A stretch of 64,000 nucleotides of DNA from an uncultured Rhizobium sp. (GTDB lineage Bacteria; Pseudomonadota; Alphaproteobacteria; Rhizobiales; Rhizobiaceae): assembly GCA_945952415.1 (NCBI GenBank), contig CAMFIF010000003.1, positions 217,186-281,185 of the forward strand, in the 5' to 3' direction. The notes under the pieces were generated by a model. That model was not told where the DNA came from. It did no database searches and was given only the letters and a program-made list of their open reading frames with translations. Positions within the stretch are counted from its first letter, which is position 1, and the number at the start of each line of letters is the position of its first letter. The position numbers and the translations under genes were made by a program. Positions 16,955 to 24,746 of the stretch are shown here, one piece after another.

Positions 16955-17347
16955 ATGACGCCTTCGATGATACAGCAGTCAACCATACGCTTCGCGCGAA
17001 AGCTGCGACGAGACATGACGGATGGAGAAAGAAGGCTCTGGTCGGAACTTAGGGAATTCCGCCACCATTTCGACATTCACGTCAGACGCCAGGTGCCGAT
17101 CGGTCCTTACATCGCGGATTTCGCGATACATTCTAAAAAGCTTGTGATCGAGGTCGACGGCGAGTTTCATCAGCACCCGGAGCGCATCGGCCGGGATGAG
17201 AAGCGCGACAGATGGCTTCGGAGCCAAGGCTATCAGGTGATCAGGATCAGCACCGGAGACCTGGAACAGGCTTTCGACGGTTGCGTCGAGGAAATCATGC
17301 GAGCGCTTGGCCTGATGGATGAGCAGAATTTGGCAAAGACAGACTGA
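16955..17347 (+). CDS. DUF559 (Vsr-like PD-(D/E)XK) endonuclease domain protein
   Basis: A 130-residue protein of the DUF559 family, related in fold to Vsr and other PD-(D/E)XK nucleases. FARKLRRDMTDGERRLWSEL is the typical opening. GPYIADFAIHSKKLVIEVDG places the active-site Asp and the E-x-D pair, and EKRDRWLRSQGYQVIRI is the usual C-terminal motif. No good ribosome site was found; ATG at 16955 or 16967 may serve. The gene sits between two direct copies (B, C) of a GC-rich palindrome and separates the amidohydrolase from dihydropyrimidinase, genes that would otherwise be adjacent. It may be part of a small mobile unit. The natural substrate of DUF559 proteins is not known. Confidence 0.87.
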   Translation: MTPSMIQQSTIRFARKLRRDMTDGERRLWSELREFRHHFDIHVRRQVPIGPYIADFAIHSKKLVIEVDGEFHQHPERIGRDEKRDRWLRSQGYQVIRISTGDLEQAFDGCVEEIMRALGLMDEQNLAKTD

Positions 17348-17410
17348 GTGTTCGGACATGCCCTCGTCCTTACGTTCTCTCCGCAAGGCGGAGGTGAATG
17401 GGGCGGAAGT

Positions 17411-17450
17411 CCCCCTCCCCCCTGTGGGGAGGGGTTAGGGGTGGGGGTCC
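17411..17450 (+). repeat. GC-rich palindromic repeat, copy C
   Basis: A third copy, almost identical to the reverse complement of copy A and in direct orientation to copy B, 64 bases after the DUF559 stop. It lies just upstream of the dihydropyrimidinase ribosome site. If translated it yields the peptide PSPLWGGVRGGG, which can falsely extend the dihydropyrimidinase N-terminus by 28 residues. Confidence 0.8.
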
Positions 17451-17481
17451 AGAACGGCAAAAGACAAAAGAGGGAACATCC

Positions 17482-18936
17482 ATGAGCACCATCATCAAGA
17501 ACGGGACGATCGTCACGGCGGATCTGACCTACAAGGCGGATGTGAAGATCGAGGGCGGGAAGATCGTCGAGATCGGGCAGAACCTCTCGGGCGGCCAGGA
17601 GCTGGATGCGACGGGCTGCTATGTGATGCCGGGTGGCATCGATCCGCATACCCATCTGGAAATGCCCTTCATGGGCACCTATTCCGCCGACGATTTCGAA
17701 AGCGGCACCCGCGCGGGCCTTGCCGGCGGCACGACCATGGTGGTGGATTTTGCCCTGCCCTCGCCCGGCCAGTCGCTCGTTGATGCGCTGAACATGTGGC
17801 ACAACAAGACGAGCCGCGCGACGGCAGACTTCTCCTTCCACATGGCCGTCACCTGGTGGGGCGAGCAGGTCTTCAACGACATGGCGACCATCGTCAACGA
17901 GAAGGGCATCAATTCCTTCAAGCACTTCATGGCCTACAAGGGCGCGCTGATGGTCGATGATGACGAGATGTTCTCGTCCTTCCAGCGCGTGGGCGAGCTC
18001 GGTGCGCTCGCCATGGTCCATGCGGAAAACGGCGACGTGGTCGCCCAGATGCAGGCAAAGCTGCTCGCCGAAGGCAACAACGGGCCGGAGGCGCACGCCT
18101 ATTCCCGCCCCGCCGAGGTGGAGGGCGAGGCCACCAACCGCGCGATCATGATCGCCGACATGGCGGGCGTGCCGCTTTACGTGGTACACACCTCCTGCGA
18201 ACAGGCCCATGAAGCCATCCGCCGCGCCCGCGCCAAGGGCATGCGCGTCTATGGCGAACCGCTGATCCAGCACCTGACGCTCGACGAGAGCGAATATGCG
18301 AACCCTGACTGGGACCATGCCGCCCGGCGCGTCATGTCGCCGCCCTTCCGCAACAAGACCCATCAGGACAGCCTCTGGGCCGGCCTTTCCTCAGGCTCGC
18401 TGCAGGTGGTGGCGACCGACCACTGCGCCTTCACCTCCGAGCAGAAGCGCTTCGGCATCGGCGATTTCACCAAGATCCCGAACGGCACCGGCGGCCTGGA
18501 AGACCGCATGCCGATGCTCTGGACCCATGGCGTGAACACCGGCCGCATTACCATGAACGAATTCGTGGCCGTCACCTCCACCAATATCGCCAAGATCCTC
18601 AACATGTATCCGAAGAAGGGCGCGATCCTGGTCGGCGCCGATGCGGATATCGTGGTCTGGGACCCGGCGAAGAAGAAGACGATTTCGGCCGGGAGCCAGC
18701 AGTCCTCCATCGATTACAACGTCTTCGAGGGGAAGGAAGTCACGGGCCTGCCGCGCTTCACGCTGACGCGCGGCCACCTCGCCATCAATGACGGCAAGGT
18801 GGATACGCGGGAAGGCCACGGGCAGTTCGTCAAGCGTCCGCCGGTCACCCCGGTCAACAGGGCGCTGTCGACCTGGAAGGAAATCACCGCGCCGCGCAAG
18901 GTGCAACGCACCGGCATTCCGGCCACGGGCGTCTGA
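17482..18936 (+). CDS. hydA: dihydropyrimidinase (hydantoinase)
   Basis: A 484-residue cyclic amidohydrolase that opens dihydrouracil or dihydrothymine to the N-carbamoyl amino acid, step two of the pathway. GIDPHTHLEMPF has the HxH metal ligands, NSFKHFMAYKG the lysine that is carbamylated to bridge the zinc ions, MVHAENGD and YVVHTSC the next histidines, and VATDHCAF the catalytic Asp. The length fits bacterial dihydropyrimidinases. The ATG at 17482 follows AGAGGGAA; an upstream in-frame start inside repeat copy C is rejected. A terminator follows at 18949-18989. Confidence 0.95.
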   Translation: MSTIIKNGTIVTADLTYKADVKIEGGKIVEIGQNLSGGQELDATGCYVMPGGIDPHTHLEMPFMGTYSADDFESGTRAGLAGGTTMVVDFALPSPGQSLVDALNMWHNKTSRATADFSFHMAVTWWGEQVFNDMATIVNEKGINSFKHFMAYKGALMVDDDEMFSSFQRVGELGALAMVHAENGDVVAQMQAKLLAEGNNGPEAHAYSRPAEVEGEATNRAIMIADMAGVPLYVVHTSCEQAHEAIRRARAKGMRVYGEPLIQHLTLDESEYANPDWDHAARRVMSPPFRNKTHQDSLWAGLSSGSLQVVATDHCAFTSEQKRFGIGDFTKIPNGTGGLEDRMPMLWTHGVNTGRITMNEFVAVTSTNIAKILNMYPKKGAILVGADADIVVWDPAKKKTISAGSQQSSIDYNVFEGKEVTGLPRFTLTRGHLAINDGKVDTREGHGQFVKRPPVTPVNRALSTWKEITAPRKVQRTGIPATGV

Positions 18937-18948
18937 ATGGAACAGTTT

Positions 18949-18989
18949 CCGTCCCTCCCGCGAAAGCGGCGAGGGACGGTTTTCGTTTA
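18949..18989 (+). terminator. terminator after dihydropyrimidinase gene
   Basis: CCGTCCCTC (18949-18957) pairs with GAGGGACGG (18971-18979), followed by TTTTCGTTT. It suggests that the transporter genes downstream have their own promoter or rely on read-through. Confidence 0.88.
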
Positions 18990-19049
18990 AGGGGGATATC
19001 CGCGCCCAAAAGGCTGGCGGATGAGAAGGGCAATGTGGGACGCCACGAC

Positions 19050-19841
19050 ATGAGTGAAAACAAGAAGACCGTCGTATCCGCCAGGGATCTCTGTCTGACC
19101 TTCGAGACCAATGACGGACCCGTCAATGCGCTCTCGAACGTCAATCTGAACATCGAGAAGGGCGATTTCGTCTCCTTCATCGGCCCGTCCGGCTGCGGCA
19201 AGACCACCTTTCTGCGGGTGATCGCCGATCTTGAGCAGAAGACGGCCGGCACCATCACCGTCAACGGCATGTCGCCGGAAGAGGCCCGACGCGCCCGCGC
19301 CTATGGCTATGTCTTTCAGGCCGCCGCGCTCTATCCCTGGCGCACCATCGAGAAGAACATCGCCCTGCCGCTCGAAATCATGGGCTATTCCGCAGCGGAG
19401 ATGCAGAAGCGCATCGCCGAGACGCTGGAACTCGTGAACCTCACCGGATTCGGCAAGAAGTTCCCCTGGCAGCTCTCCGGAGGCATGCAGCAGCGTGCCT
19501 CGATTGCCCGCGCGCTCGCCTTCGATGCGGACCTGCTGCTGATGGACGAGCCCTTCGGCGCGCTCGACGAAATCGTTCGCGATCATCTGAACGAGCAGCT
19601 CCTGAAGCTCTGGGCCCGCACCGAGAAGACGATCTGCTTCGTCACCCATTCCATTCCGGAAGCGGTCTACCTCTCGACCAAGATCGTGGTTATGAGCCCG
19701 CGCCCGGGCCGCGTCACGGATGTGATCGACAGTCCCCTGCCCCGGGAGCGTCCGCTCGACATTCGCGAAACGCCGCAATTCCTCGAAATTGCCCACCGGG
19801 TCCGCGAAGGGCTCCGCGCCGGCCATTCCTATGACGAATAG
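19050..19841 (+). CDS. ABC transporter ATP-binding protein (NMT1/THI5-type importer)
   Basis: A 263-residue ATPase of the nitrate/taurine/pyrimidine importer class. GPSGCGKTTFLRVI is Walker A, QAAALYPWRTIEKN the Q-loop, LSGGMQQRASIARAL the signature, LLLMDEPFGALDE Walker B, and FVTHSIPEAVYLS the H-loop. All catalytic residues are present. The start is uncertain: ATG at 19050 is the conventional choice, but a GTG at 19035 sits a few bases after AGAAGGG. It energises the two permeases downstream. Confidence 0.93.
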   Translation: MSENKKTVVSARDLCLTFETNDGPVNALSNVNLNIEKGDFVSFIGPSGCGKTTFLRVIADLEQKTAGTITVNGMSPEEARRARAYGYVFQAAALYPWRTIEKNIALPLEIMGYSAAEMQKRIAETLELVNLTGFGKKFPWQLSGGMQQRASIARALAFDADLLLMDEPFGALDEIVRDHLNEQLLKLWARTEKTICFVTHSIPEAVYLSTKIVVMSPRPGRVTDVIDSPLPRERPLDIRETPQFLEIAHRVREGLRAGHSYDE

Positions 19842-19850
19842 GAGGCCATC

Positions 19851-20186
19851 GTGAAGCTCTGGGTCATCCTGATGCTCGGCGTCACCACCGGCATCTTCAT
19901 CGCCGCCGCCTCCACGCTCAAGCTCTATGCGGGCGGCGCGCCCTTCTATACGCTCCTGGGAGCGCTGGCGCTCTATGTCACGGGCAATATTCTCGTGGTG
20001 CCGCTGATGAGGGAGTCCGGTCTCGGCGTCACCATTTCCATCCTGTCGGTCACCCAGCTGCTGCTGGTCAACCTGATCGCCTTCCTCGTCTATGGAGAGA
20101 AGATCAGCCCGACCCAGCTTTCAGGCATCGCGCTCGGCACGCTCGCCATTGCACTGATGCTCTGGCCCAGCCAGGGAGGGGCCTGA
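19851..20186 (+). CDS. small four-helix membrane protein, SMR/DMT-like
   Basis: A 111-residue hydrophobic protein with four helices (about residues 4-22, 33-52, 60-82 and 88-106). LSVTQLLLVNLIAFLVYGE and SPTQLSGIALGTLAIALML resemble the C-terminal half of DMT carriers and small multidrug resistance proteins. The GTG start has TAGGAGG six bases upstream, the best ribosome site in the operon. It sits between the ATPase and first permease genes, where ABC importers normally have no extra gene. It may be an accessory subunit or an exporter of a pathway product. Confidence 0.82.
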   Translation: MKLWVILMLGVTTGIFIAAASTLKLYAGGAPFYTLLGALALYVTGNILVVPLMRESGLGVTISILSVTQLLLVNLIAFLVYGEKISPTQLSGIALGTLAIALMLWPSQGGA

Positions 20187-20189
20187 TCC

Positions 20190-21074
20190 ATGGAAAAGCC
20201 CAATATTTTCAAGGACAGCATTTTTCCGATAACCACGGTCGTGATCGCCATCCTGATCGTCTGGCATGTCTTCGTCGTGGTCTTGAACGCCCCCTTCGAG
20301 CGCGACCAGGCGGCCCGCGCCGGCACCACCCTCACCTTCTCAGAGCTTCTGCCCAAGGTCTTCAACCAGGAGCGACCGGTGCTTCCTGCGCCGCATCAGA
20401 TCGTGGCGGAACTCTGGGATACGACCTTCAACAAGCCGATTACCTCCAAGCGCAGCCTTTTCTACCATGCCTGGGTGACGCTCTCGGCCACGCTTGCGGG
20501 CTTCGGCATCGGCACGGCGCTCGGCATTCTCCTCGCCATCGGCATCGTCCACAACCGCGCCATCGACCGCTCGCTGATGCCTTGGGTGATCGCCAGCCAG
20601 ACCGTGCCGATCATCGCTGTCGCGCCTATGGTCATCGTCGTGCTGAATTCCATCGGCATTTCCGGCCTGTTGCCGAAGGCGCTGATCTCGACCTATTTGT
20701 CCTTTTTCCCTGTTGTCGTCGGCATGGTGAAGGGTCTCAGAAGCCCGGAAATGATGCATCTCGATCTCATGCGCACCTATAACGCCTCCCGCGCCCAGGT
20801 CTTCTGGAAGCTTCGCTGGCCCGCCTCCATGCCCTATCTCTTCACCTCGCTGAAAGTGGCGATCGCGATTTCGCTCGTCGGGGCCATTGTCGGCGAACTG
20901 CCGACCGGCGCCGTCGCCGGTCTTGGCGCCCGCCTGCTTTCCGGCTCCTATTACGGGCAGACGGTGCAGATCTGGGCGGCCCTCTTCATGGCGGCAGCCC
21001 TTGCCGCCGTGCTCGTGGGCATCGTCGGAGTGGCCCATTCCATGGTGCTGAAGCGGATGGGGGTGAAGCCATGA
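20190..21074 (+). CDS. ABC transporter permease
   Basis: A 294-residue inner-membrane permease of the SsuC/ThiX-like class. There are about six helices; the cytoplasmic coupling loop is LMRTYNASRAQVFWKLRWPA, the EAA motif that contacts the ATPase. The N-terminus contains an unusual hydrophilic periplasmic segment (residues 32-85). The ATG lies 3 bases after the previous stop and the 3' end overlaps the next permease by 4 bases, so the genes form an operon. Confidence 0.93.
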   Translation: MEKPNIFKDSIFPITTVVIAILIVWHVFVVVLNAPFERDQAARAGTTLTFSELLPKVFNQERPVLPAPHQIVAELWDTTFNKPITSKRSLFYHAWVTLSATLAGFGIGTALGILLAIGIVHNRAIDRSLMPWVIASQTVPIIAVAPMVIVVLNSIGISGLLPKALISTYLSFFPVVVGMVKGLRSPEMMHLDLMRTYNASRAQVFWKLRWPASMPYLFTSLKVAIAISLVGAIVGELPTGAVAGLGARLLSGSYYGQTVQIWAALFMAAALAAVLVGIVGVAHSMVLKRMGVKP

Positions 21075-21955
21075 ACGGCATCGAAGCGAACAGCGGCTAT
21101 CTGGTCTTTGCCATGGTGTTCTGGGTGGCGACCTGGGGCCTCAATGAATGGCTCGTACGCCAGAAGCTTGCGAACCCCACCGCAAACCGGCTGCTCGGGC
21201 TTGCCGTTCCGCTCCTGTTCGGGGTGACCCTGCTGGTCGTCTGGGAATGCATCGTGCGGGGCTTTGCCATTCCGGCAATTCTCCTGCCCGCCCCCTCCGC
21301 CATCTGGACGAAGCTCATCAACTCCCTCCCGATTCTCGCGGCGGATTTCCGTCAGACCTTCCTGAAGGCCGTGCTGACAGGTTTCGTCGCGGGCTCCGGC
21401 CTCGGCTTCATCGTTGCCCTCCTCATCGACCGCTCCCCCTTCCTGCAGAAGGGGCTGCTGCCGATCGGCAACTTCGTCTCGGCGCTCCCCATCGTCGGCG
21501 TCGCCCCGATCATGGTCATGTGGTTCGGTTTCGACTGGCCGTCCAAGGTGGCCGTGGTGGTCATCATGACCTTCTTCCCCATGCTGGTGAATACGGTTCA
21601 GGGGCTTGCCGCCGCCAGCCACATGGAGCGGGACCTGATGCGCACCTATGCCGCAAGCTGGTGGCAGACGCTGACAAAATTGAGGCTTCCCGCGGCCGCG
21701 CCTTTCATATTCAATGCGCTGAAGATCAATTCCACGCTGGCGCTCATCGGGGCCATCGTGGCGGAGTTTTTCGGTACCCCGATCGTCGGCATGGGCTTCC
21801 GCATTTCCACCGAGGTGGGCCGCGCCAACATCGATATGGTCTGGGCCGAAATTGCCGTGGCGGCGCTTGCCGGCTCCGCATTCTACGGTGTGGTCGCGCT
21901 GGTGGAACGCGCGGTCACGTTCTGGCATCCGTCTGTCCGCGGTGGACGGGCGTAA
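21071..21955 (+). CDS. ABC transporter permease
   Basis: A second permease, also 294 residues, presumably forming a heterodimer with the upstream one. The EAA coupling motif is LMRTYAASWWQTLTKLRLPA. The downstream SALPIVGVAPIMVMWFGFDW is the other conserved stretch, found also in ThiX-type permeases. The ATGA overlap with the first permease implies coupled translation. Two different permeases in one importer are less common in this class, where homodimers are usual. Confidence 0.93.
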   Translation: MNGIEANSGYLVFAMVFWVATWGLNEWLVRQKLANPTANRLLGLAVPLLFGVTLLVVWECIVRGFAIPAILLPAPSAIWTKLINSLPILAADFRQTFLKAVLTGFVAGSGLGFIVALLIDRSPFLQKGLLPIGNFVSALPIVGVAPIMVMWFGFDWPSKVAVVVIMTFFPMLVNTVQGLAAASHMERDLMRTYAASWWQTLTKLRLPAAAPFIFNALKINSTLALIGAIVAEFFGTPIVGMGFRISTEVGRANIDMVWAEIAVAALAGSAFYGVVALVERAVTFWHPSVRGGRA

Positions 21956-21978
21956 ACAAGAAAAGAGGGAACCAAGGA

Positions 21979-22971
21979 ATGAAAAACAAGCTGACATCGC
22001 TGATACTCGCCGGCGCCGTGTCGCTGATGGCCATGCAGGCCATGGCGGCGGACAAGGTCACCCTTCAGCTGAAGTGGGTCACCCAGGCGCAGTTCGCCGG
22101 CTATTACGTGGCGAAGGACAAGGGCTTTTACGAGGAAGAAGGCCTGGATGTGGACATCAAGCCGGGCGGCCCGGACATTTCCCCGGTTCAGGTGCTGGCC
22201 GGCGGTGGGGCCGATGTGGTGGTCGACTGGATGCCCGATGCGCTCGCGAACCGCGAAAAGGGCCTGCCGCTCGTCAACATCGCCCAGCCTTTCAAGACCT
22301 CGGGCATGATGCTGACCTGCCTGAAGGAATCGGGCGTTTCGAAGCCCGAGGACCTGAAGGGCAAGACGCTCGGCGTGTGGTTCTTCGGCAATGAATACCC
22401 GTTCCTTTCCTGGATGTCGAAGCTTGGCTTCTCCACCCAGGGCGGGGCCGATGGCGTGACCGTGCTGAAGCAGGGCTTCAACGTCGATCCGCTGCTGCAG
22501 AAGCAGGCTGCCTGCATTTCCACCATGACCTACAATGAATACTGGCAGGTCATCGATGCCGGCATCAAGGCGGAAGACCTCGTTACCTTCAAGTATGAAG
22601 ACCAGGGCGTCGCCACGCTGGAAGACGGCCTCTACGTGCTGGAAGACAAGCTGAAGGACCAGGCCTTCAAGGACAAGATGGTCAAGTTCGTCCGCGCTTC
22701 CATGAAGGGCTGGAAATATGCCGAGCAGAACCCGGACGAAGCTGCCGGCATCGTGCTCGACAACGACGCATCCGGCGCCCAGACCGAAAAGCACCAGAAG
22801 CGCATGATGGGCGAAGTGGCGAAGCTCACCGCCGGCTCGAACGGCGCGCTCGACGAAGCCGACTACAAGCGCACCGTGGCAACCCTGCTCGGCGGCGGTT
22901 CGGATCCGGTCATTTCCAAGGAACCGGCAGGCGCCTTCACCCACGAAATCACCGATGCGGCCCTGAAATAG
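21979..22971 (+). CDS. ABC transporter substrate-binding protein, NMT1/THI5-like
   Basis: A 330-residue periplasmic binding protein. The first 22-24 residues are a signal peptide ending MAMQAMAA. VTLQLKWVTQAQFAGYYVAK and GFYEEEGLDVDIKPGG are hallmark segments of the NMT1/THI5 family, which includes binders of thiamine-precursor pyrimidines and riboflavin. WMPDALANREKGLPLVNIAQ continues the family pattern. In this locus a pyrimidine base or related ring is the likely ligand (inference). AAGGA precedes the ATG. Confidence 0.93.
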   Translation: MKNKLTSLILAGAVSLMAMQAMAADKVTLQLKWVTQAQFAGYYVAKDKGFYEEEGLDVDIKPGGPDISPVQVLAGGGADVVVDWMPDALANREKGLPLVNIAQPFKTSGMMLTCLKESGVSKPEDLKGKTLGVWFFGNEYPFLSWMSKLGFSTQGGADGVTVLKQGFNVDPLLQKQAACISTMTYNEYWQVIDAGIKAEDLVTFKYEDQGVATLEDGLYVLEDKLKDQAFKDKMVKFVRASMKGWKYAEQNPDEAAGIVLDNDASGAQTEKHQKRMMGEVAKLTAGSNGALDEADYKRTVATLLGGGSDPVISKEPAGAFTHEITDAALK

Positions 22972-23534
22972 GCCGCGCGTGAACGCATGAGGAACAGCCG
23001 CGCGGCCAATGGTTTGCGCGGCTGTCATGCCCGCATCAAAACAATTGATGCGTTCGGCGAAGTACTGTTGCCTTCAGGTCATTGATTTAACAATTGTTCG
23101 TTATTAGACAAAGAGCCGGCGGGAGCGGGTTTCCGGTTCGCTAGGTGAAATTTTGCATGGATTCACCACACCGCCTGATAATGCCTTGCGGTTTGCATGG
23201 GGCATCCCCACATAGGGCTGGTTTCTGATATTTGCCAGTTTCGGGAGAATGCCGGCGCGGTTCTAGCGCAACCACAGGGAAAGAGCAGGCAGCACGACAG
23301 TTCGGTGCCCTCATTCCCTGAATGCGGGGCGGCGGACATTGCCAAGGCCGATGACGGGCAAGACAAATGGATGAAACGCCCTTTCACGGTTGACGATTTG
23401 CGTGGCGAGGCAAGGCACTGACATCCAGGGGGATGGATGGCCTTCGCGACCGCCGAGGACAAAACCGGTTCGAGAGGGATGCCGCCTGCACCAGGCCTGC
23501 GCGCCTCACGTCGGACCGATCAACAGGATTTGGA
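22972..23534. other. intergenic region between importer and RND efflux genes
   Basis: This 563-base stretch contains a stem of ten base pairs right after the importer genes: ACAGCCGCGC (22994-23003) with GCGCGGCTGT (23016-23025), and outer bases GCATGA/TCATGC that also pair. No U-tract follows, so it is not a classic terminator. AT-rich DNA around 23080-23110 may hold a promoter. No gene was recognised. Confidence 0.55.
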
Positions 23535-24734
23535 ATGACGGGTATGGAACGCAACACCTTCCGCATGATGAGCATGACCCTCGCGCTTCTCCTGGCTTCG
23601 ACCGCATCGGCGGTCCGGGCCGAGGATGCCGCAGCGCCCGAGGCCAAGCAGCAATTTCCCGCCATCGTGGTGATCAAGGCGACCGAACGGCAGATGGTCG
23701 GCAAGATCGTCGCCTCCGGCACCATCAAGCCCGTCAACGAGGTGCTCGTGCAGCCGCAGGTCGAGGGTCTCTCGATCCGTGAGTTGAAGGCCGACGTGGG
23801 CGATCGTGTCGAGGCTGGCGCGGTTCTCGCCACGCTGAACGACGATGCGCTTCTTCTGTCAAAAAGCCAGCTTCTCGCAACCCGCGCCAAAGCGGAGGCA
23901 GGCCTGCAGCAGGTAAAAGCCCAGCTCGCCGAGGCCCAGGCCAATGCTGCCGAGGCCCGCCGCCAGGCAGATCGTGCCCGGACGCTCTCCGGCAAAGGCA
24001 CCATTTCAAGTGCCCAGGCCGATCAGCTCGAGGCGGCCGCGGTCGGTGCCGAAGCCCGTGTCCGCTCCGCAACCCAGGCAATTGGTGTTGGCGAAGCGGA
24101 CCTCAAGGTGGTGGACGCACAGATTGCCGATGTCGATCTCAAGCTGGCCCGCACCAGCGTGACGGCGCCCGTATCCGGCCTCGTCTCGGTGCGCAACGCC
24201 AAAGTGGGAGCGATTGCCTCCGGTTCTGCCCAACCGCTCTTCACCATCGAGCAGGACGGCGCGCTGGAACTGGTTGCCGACGTGTCCGAAAGCGATATTC
24301 TGCCCCTGAAGGCCGATCAGAAGGCGGTCATCGCCCTTGCCGGCTCGCAAAAGCAGGTCTCCGGCAAGGTGCGTCTCGTTTCGCCCACCATCGATCCCGC
24401 CACCCGGCTCGGCACCGTGCATGTGGCGCTCGACGATGACGAGCAGGCCCGCTCCGGCATGTATGGCAGCGCATCCATCATCATCGCGGAAGAAAAGGGC
24501 GTCGCCCTGCCGCTGACGGCAATCACCACCTCCTCCGAGGGCACCACAGTGCGCAAGGTGGAAAACAACGTCGTGAAGCTGGTAACCGTCGAAACCGGCA
24601 TCCAGGACGCCGACATGATCGAGATCCGCAAGGGCCTCGCAGCCGGCGACGAAGTGGTCGCCAAGGCCGGCGCCTATGTCCGCGACGGCGACCGCATCCA
24701 GCCCGTCCGCGACCAAGCGGCCGCATCGAACTAA
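23535..24734 (+). CDS. RND efflux periplasmic adaptor (membrane fusion protein)
   Basis: A 399-residue adaptor with an N-terminal signal segment (MTLALLLASTASAVRAED). LVQPQVEGLSIRELKADVGD begins the lipoyl/barrel-sandwich domain, residues 110-190 form the alpha-helical hairpin, and LARTSVTAPVSGLVSVRNAK is the return strand. GSAQPLFTIEQDGALELVAD leads into the beta-barrel. It links the inner-membrane pump encoded next to an outer-membrane channel; no TolC-like gene is in the window. AGGA lies six bases before the ATG. An ATG nine bases later is an alternative. Confidence 0.93.
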   Translation: MTGMERNTFRMMSMTLALLLASTASAVRAEDAAAPEAKQQFPAIVVIKATERQMVGKIVASGTIKPVNEVLVQPQVEGLSIRELKADVGDRVEAGAVLATLNDDALLLSKSQLLATRAKAEAGLQQVKAQLAEAQANAAEARRQADRARTLSGKGTISSAQADQLEAAAVGAEARVRSATQAIGVGEADLKVVDAQIADVDLKLARTSVTAPVSGLVSVRNAKVGAIASGSAQPLFTIEQDGALELVADVSESDILPLKADQKAVIALAGSQKQVSGKVRLVSPTIDPATRLGTVHVALDDDEQARSGMYGSASIIIAEEKGVALPLTAITTSSEGTTVRKVENNVVKLVTVETGIQDADMIEIRKGLAAGDEVVAKAGAYVRDGDRIQPVRDQAAASN

Positions 24735-24746
24735 GGGAACGGCAAG

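Noticed and set aside
16814..17450. CRISPR array from the GC-rich repeats
   Set aside because: Only three copies, in mixed orientation and at uneven spacing with a protein gene between them. They are palindromic repeats, not CRISPR units.
22994..23025. Rho-independent terminator after the importer operon
   Set aside because: The stem is strong but no U-tract follows on the plus strand, so it is kept only as a hairpin note.
23460..23490. tRNA T-arm-like GGTTCGAG sequence
   Set aside because: No matching acceptor, D or anticodon arms could be drawn around it. No tRNA was recognised anywhere in the window.
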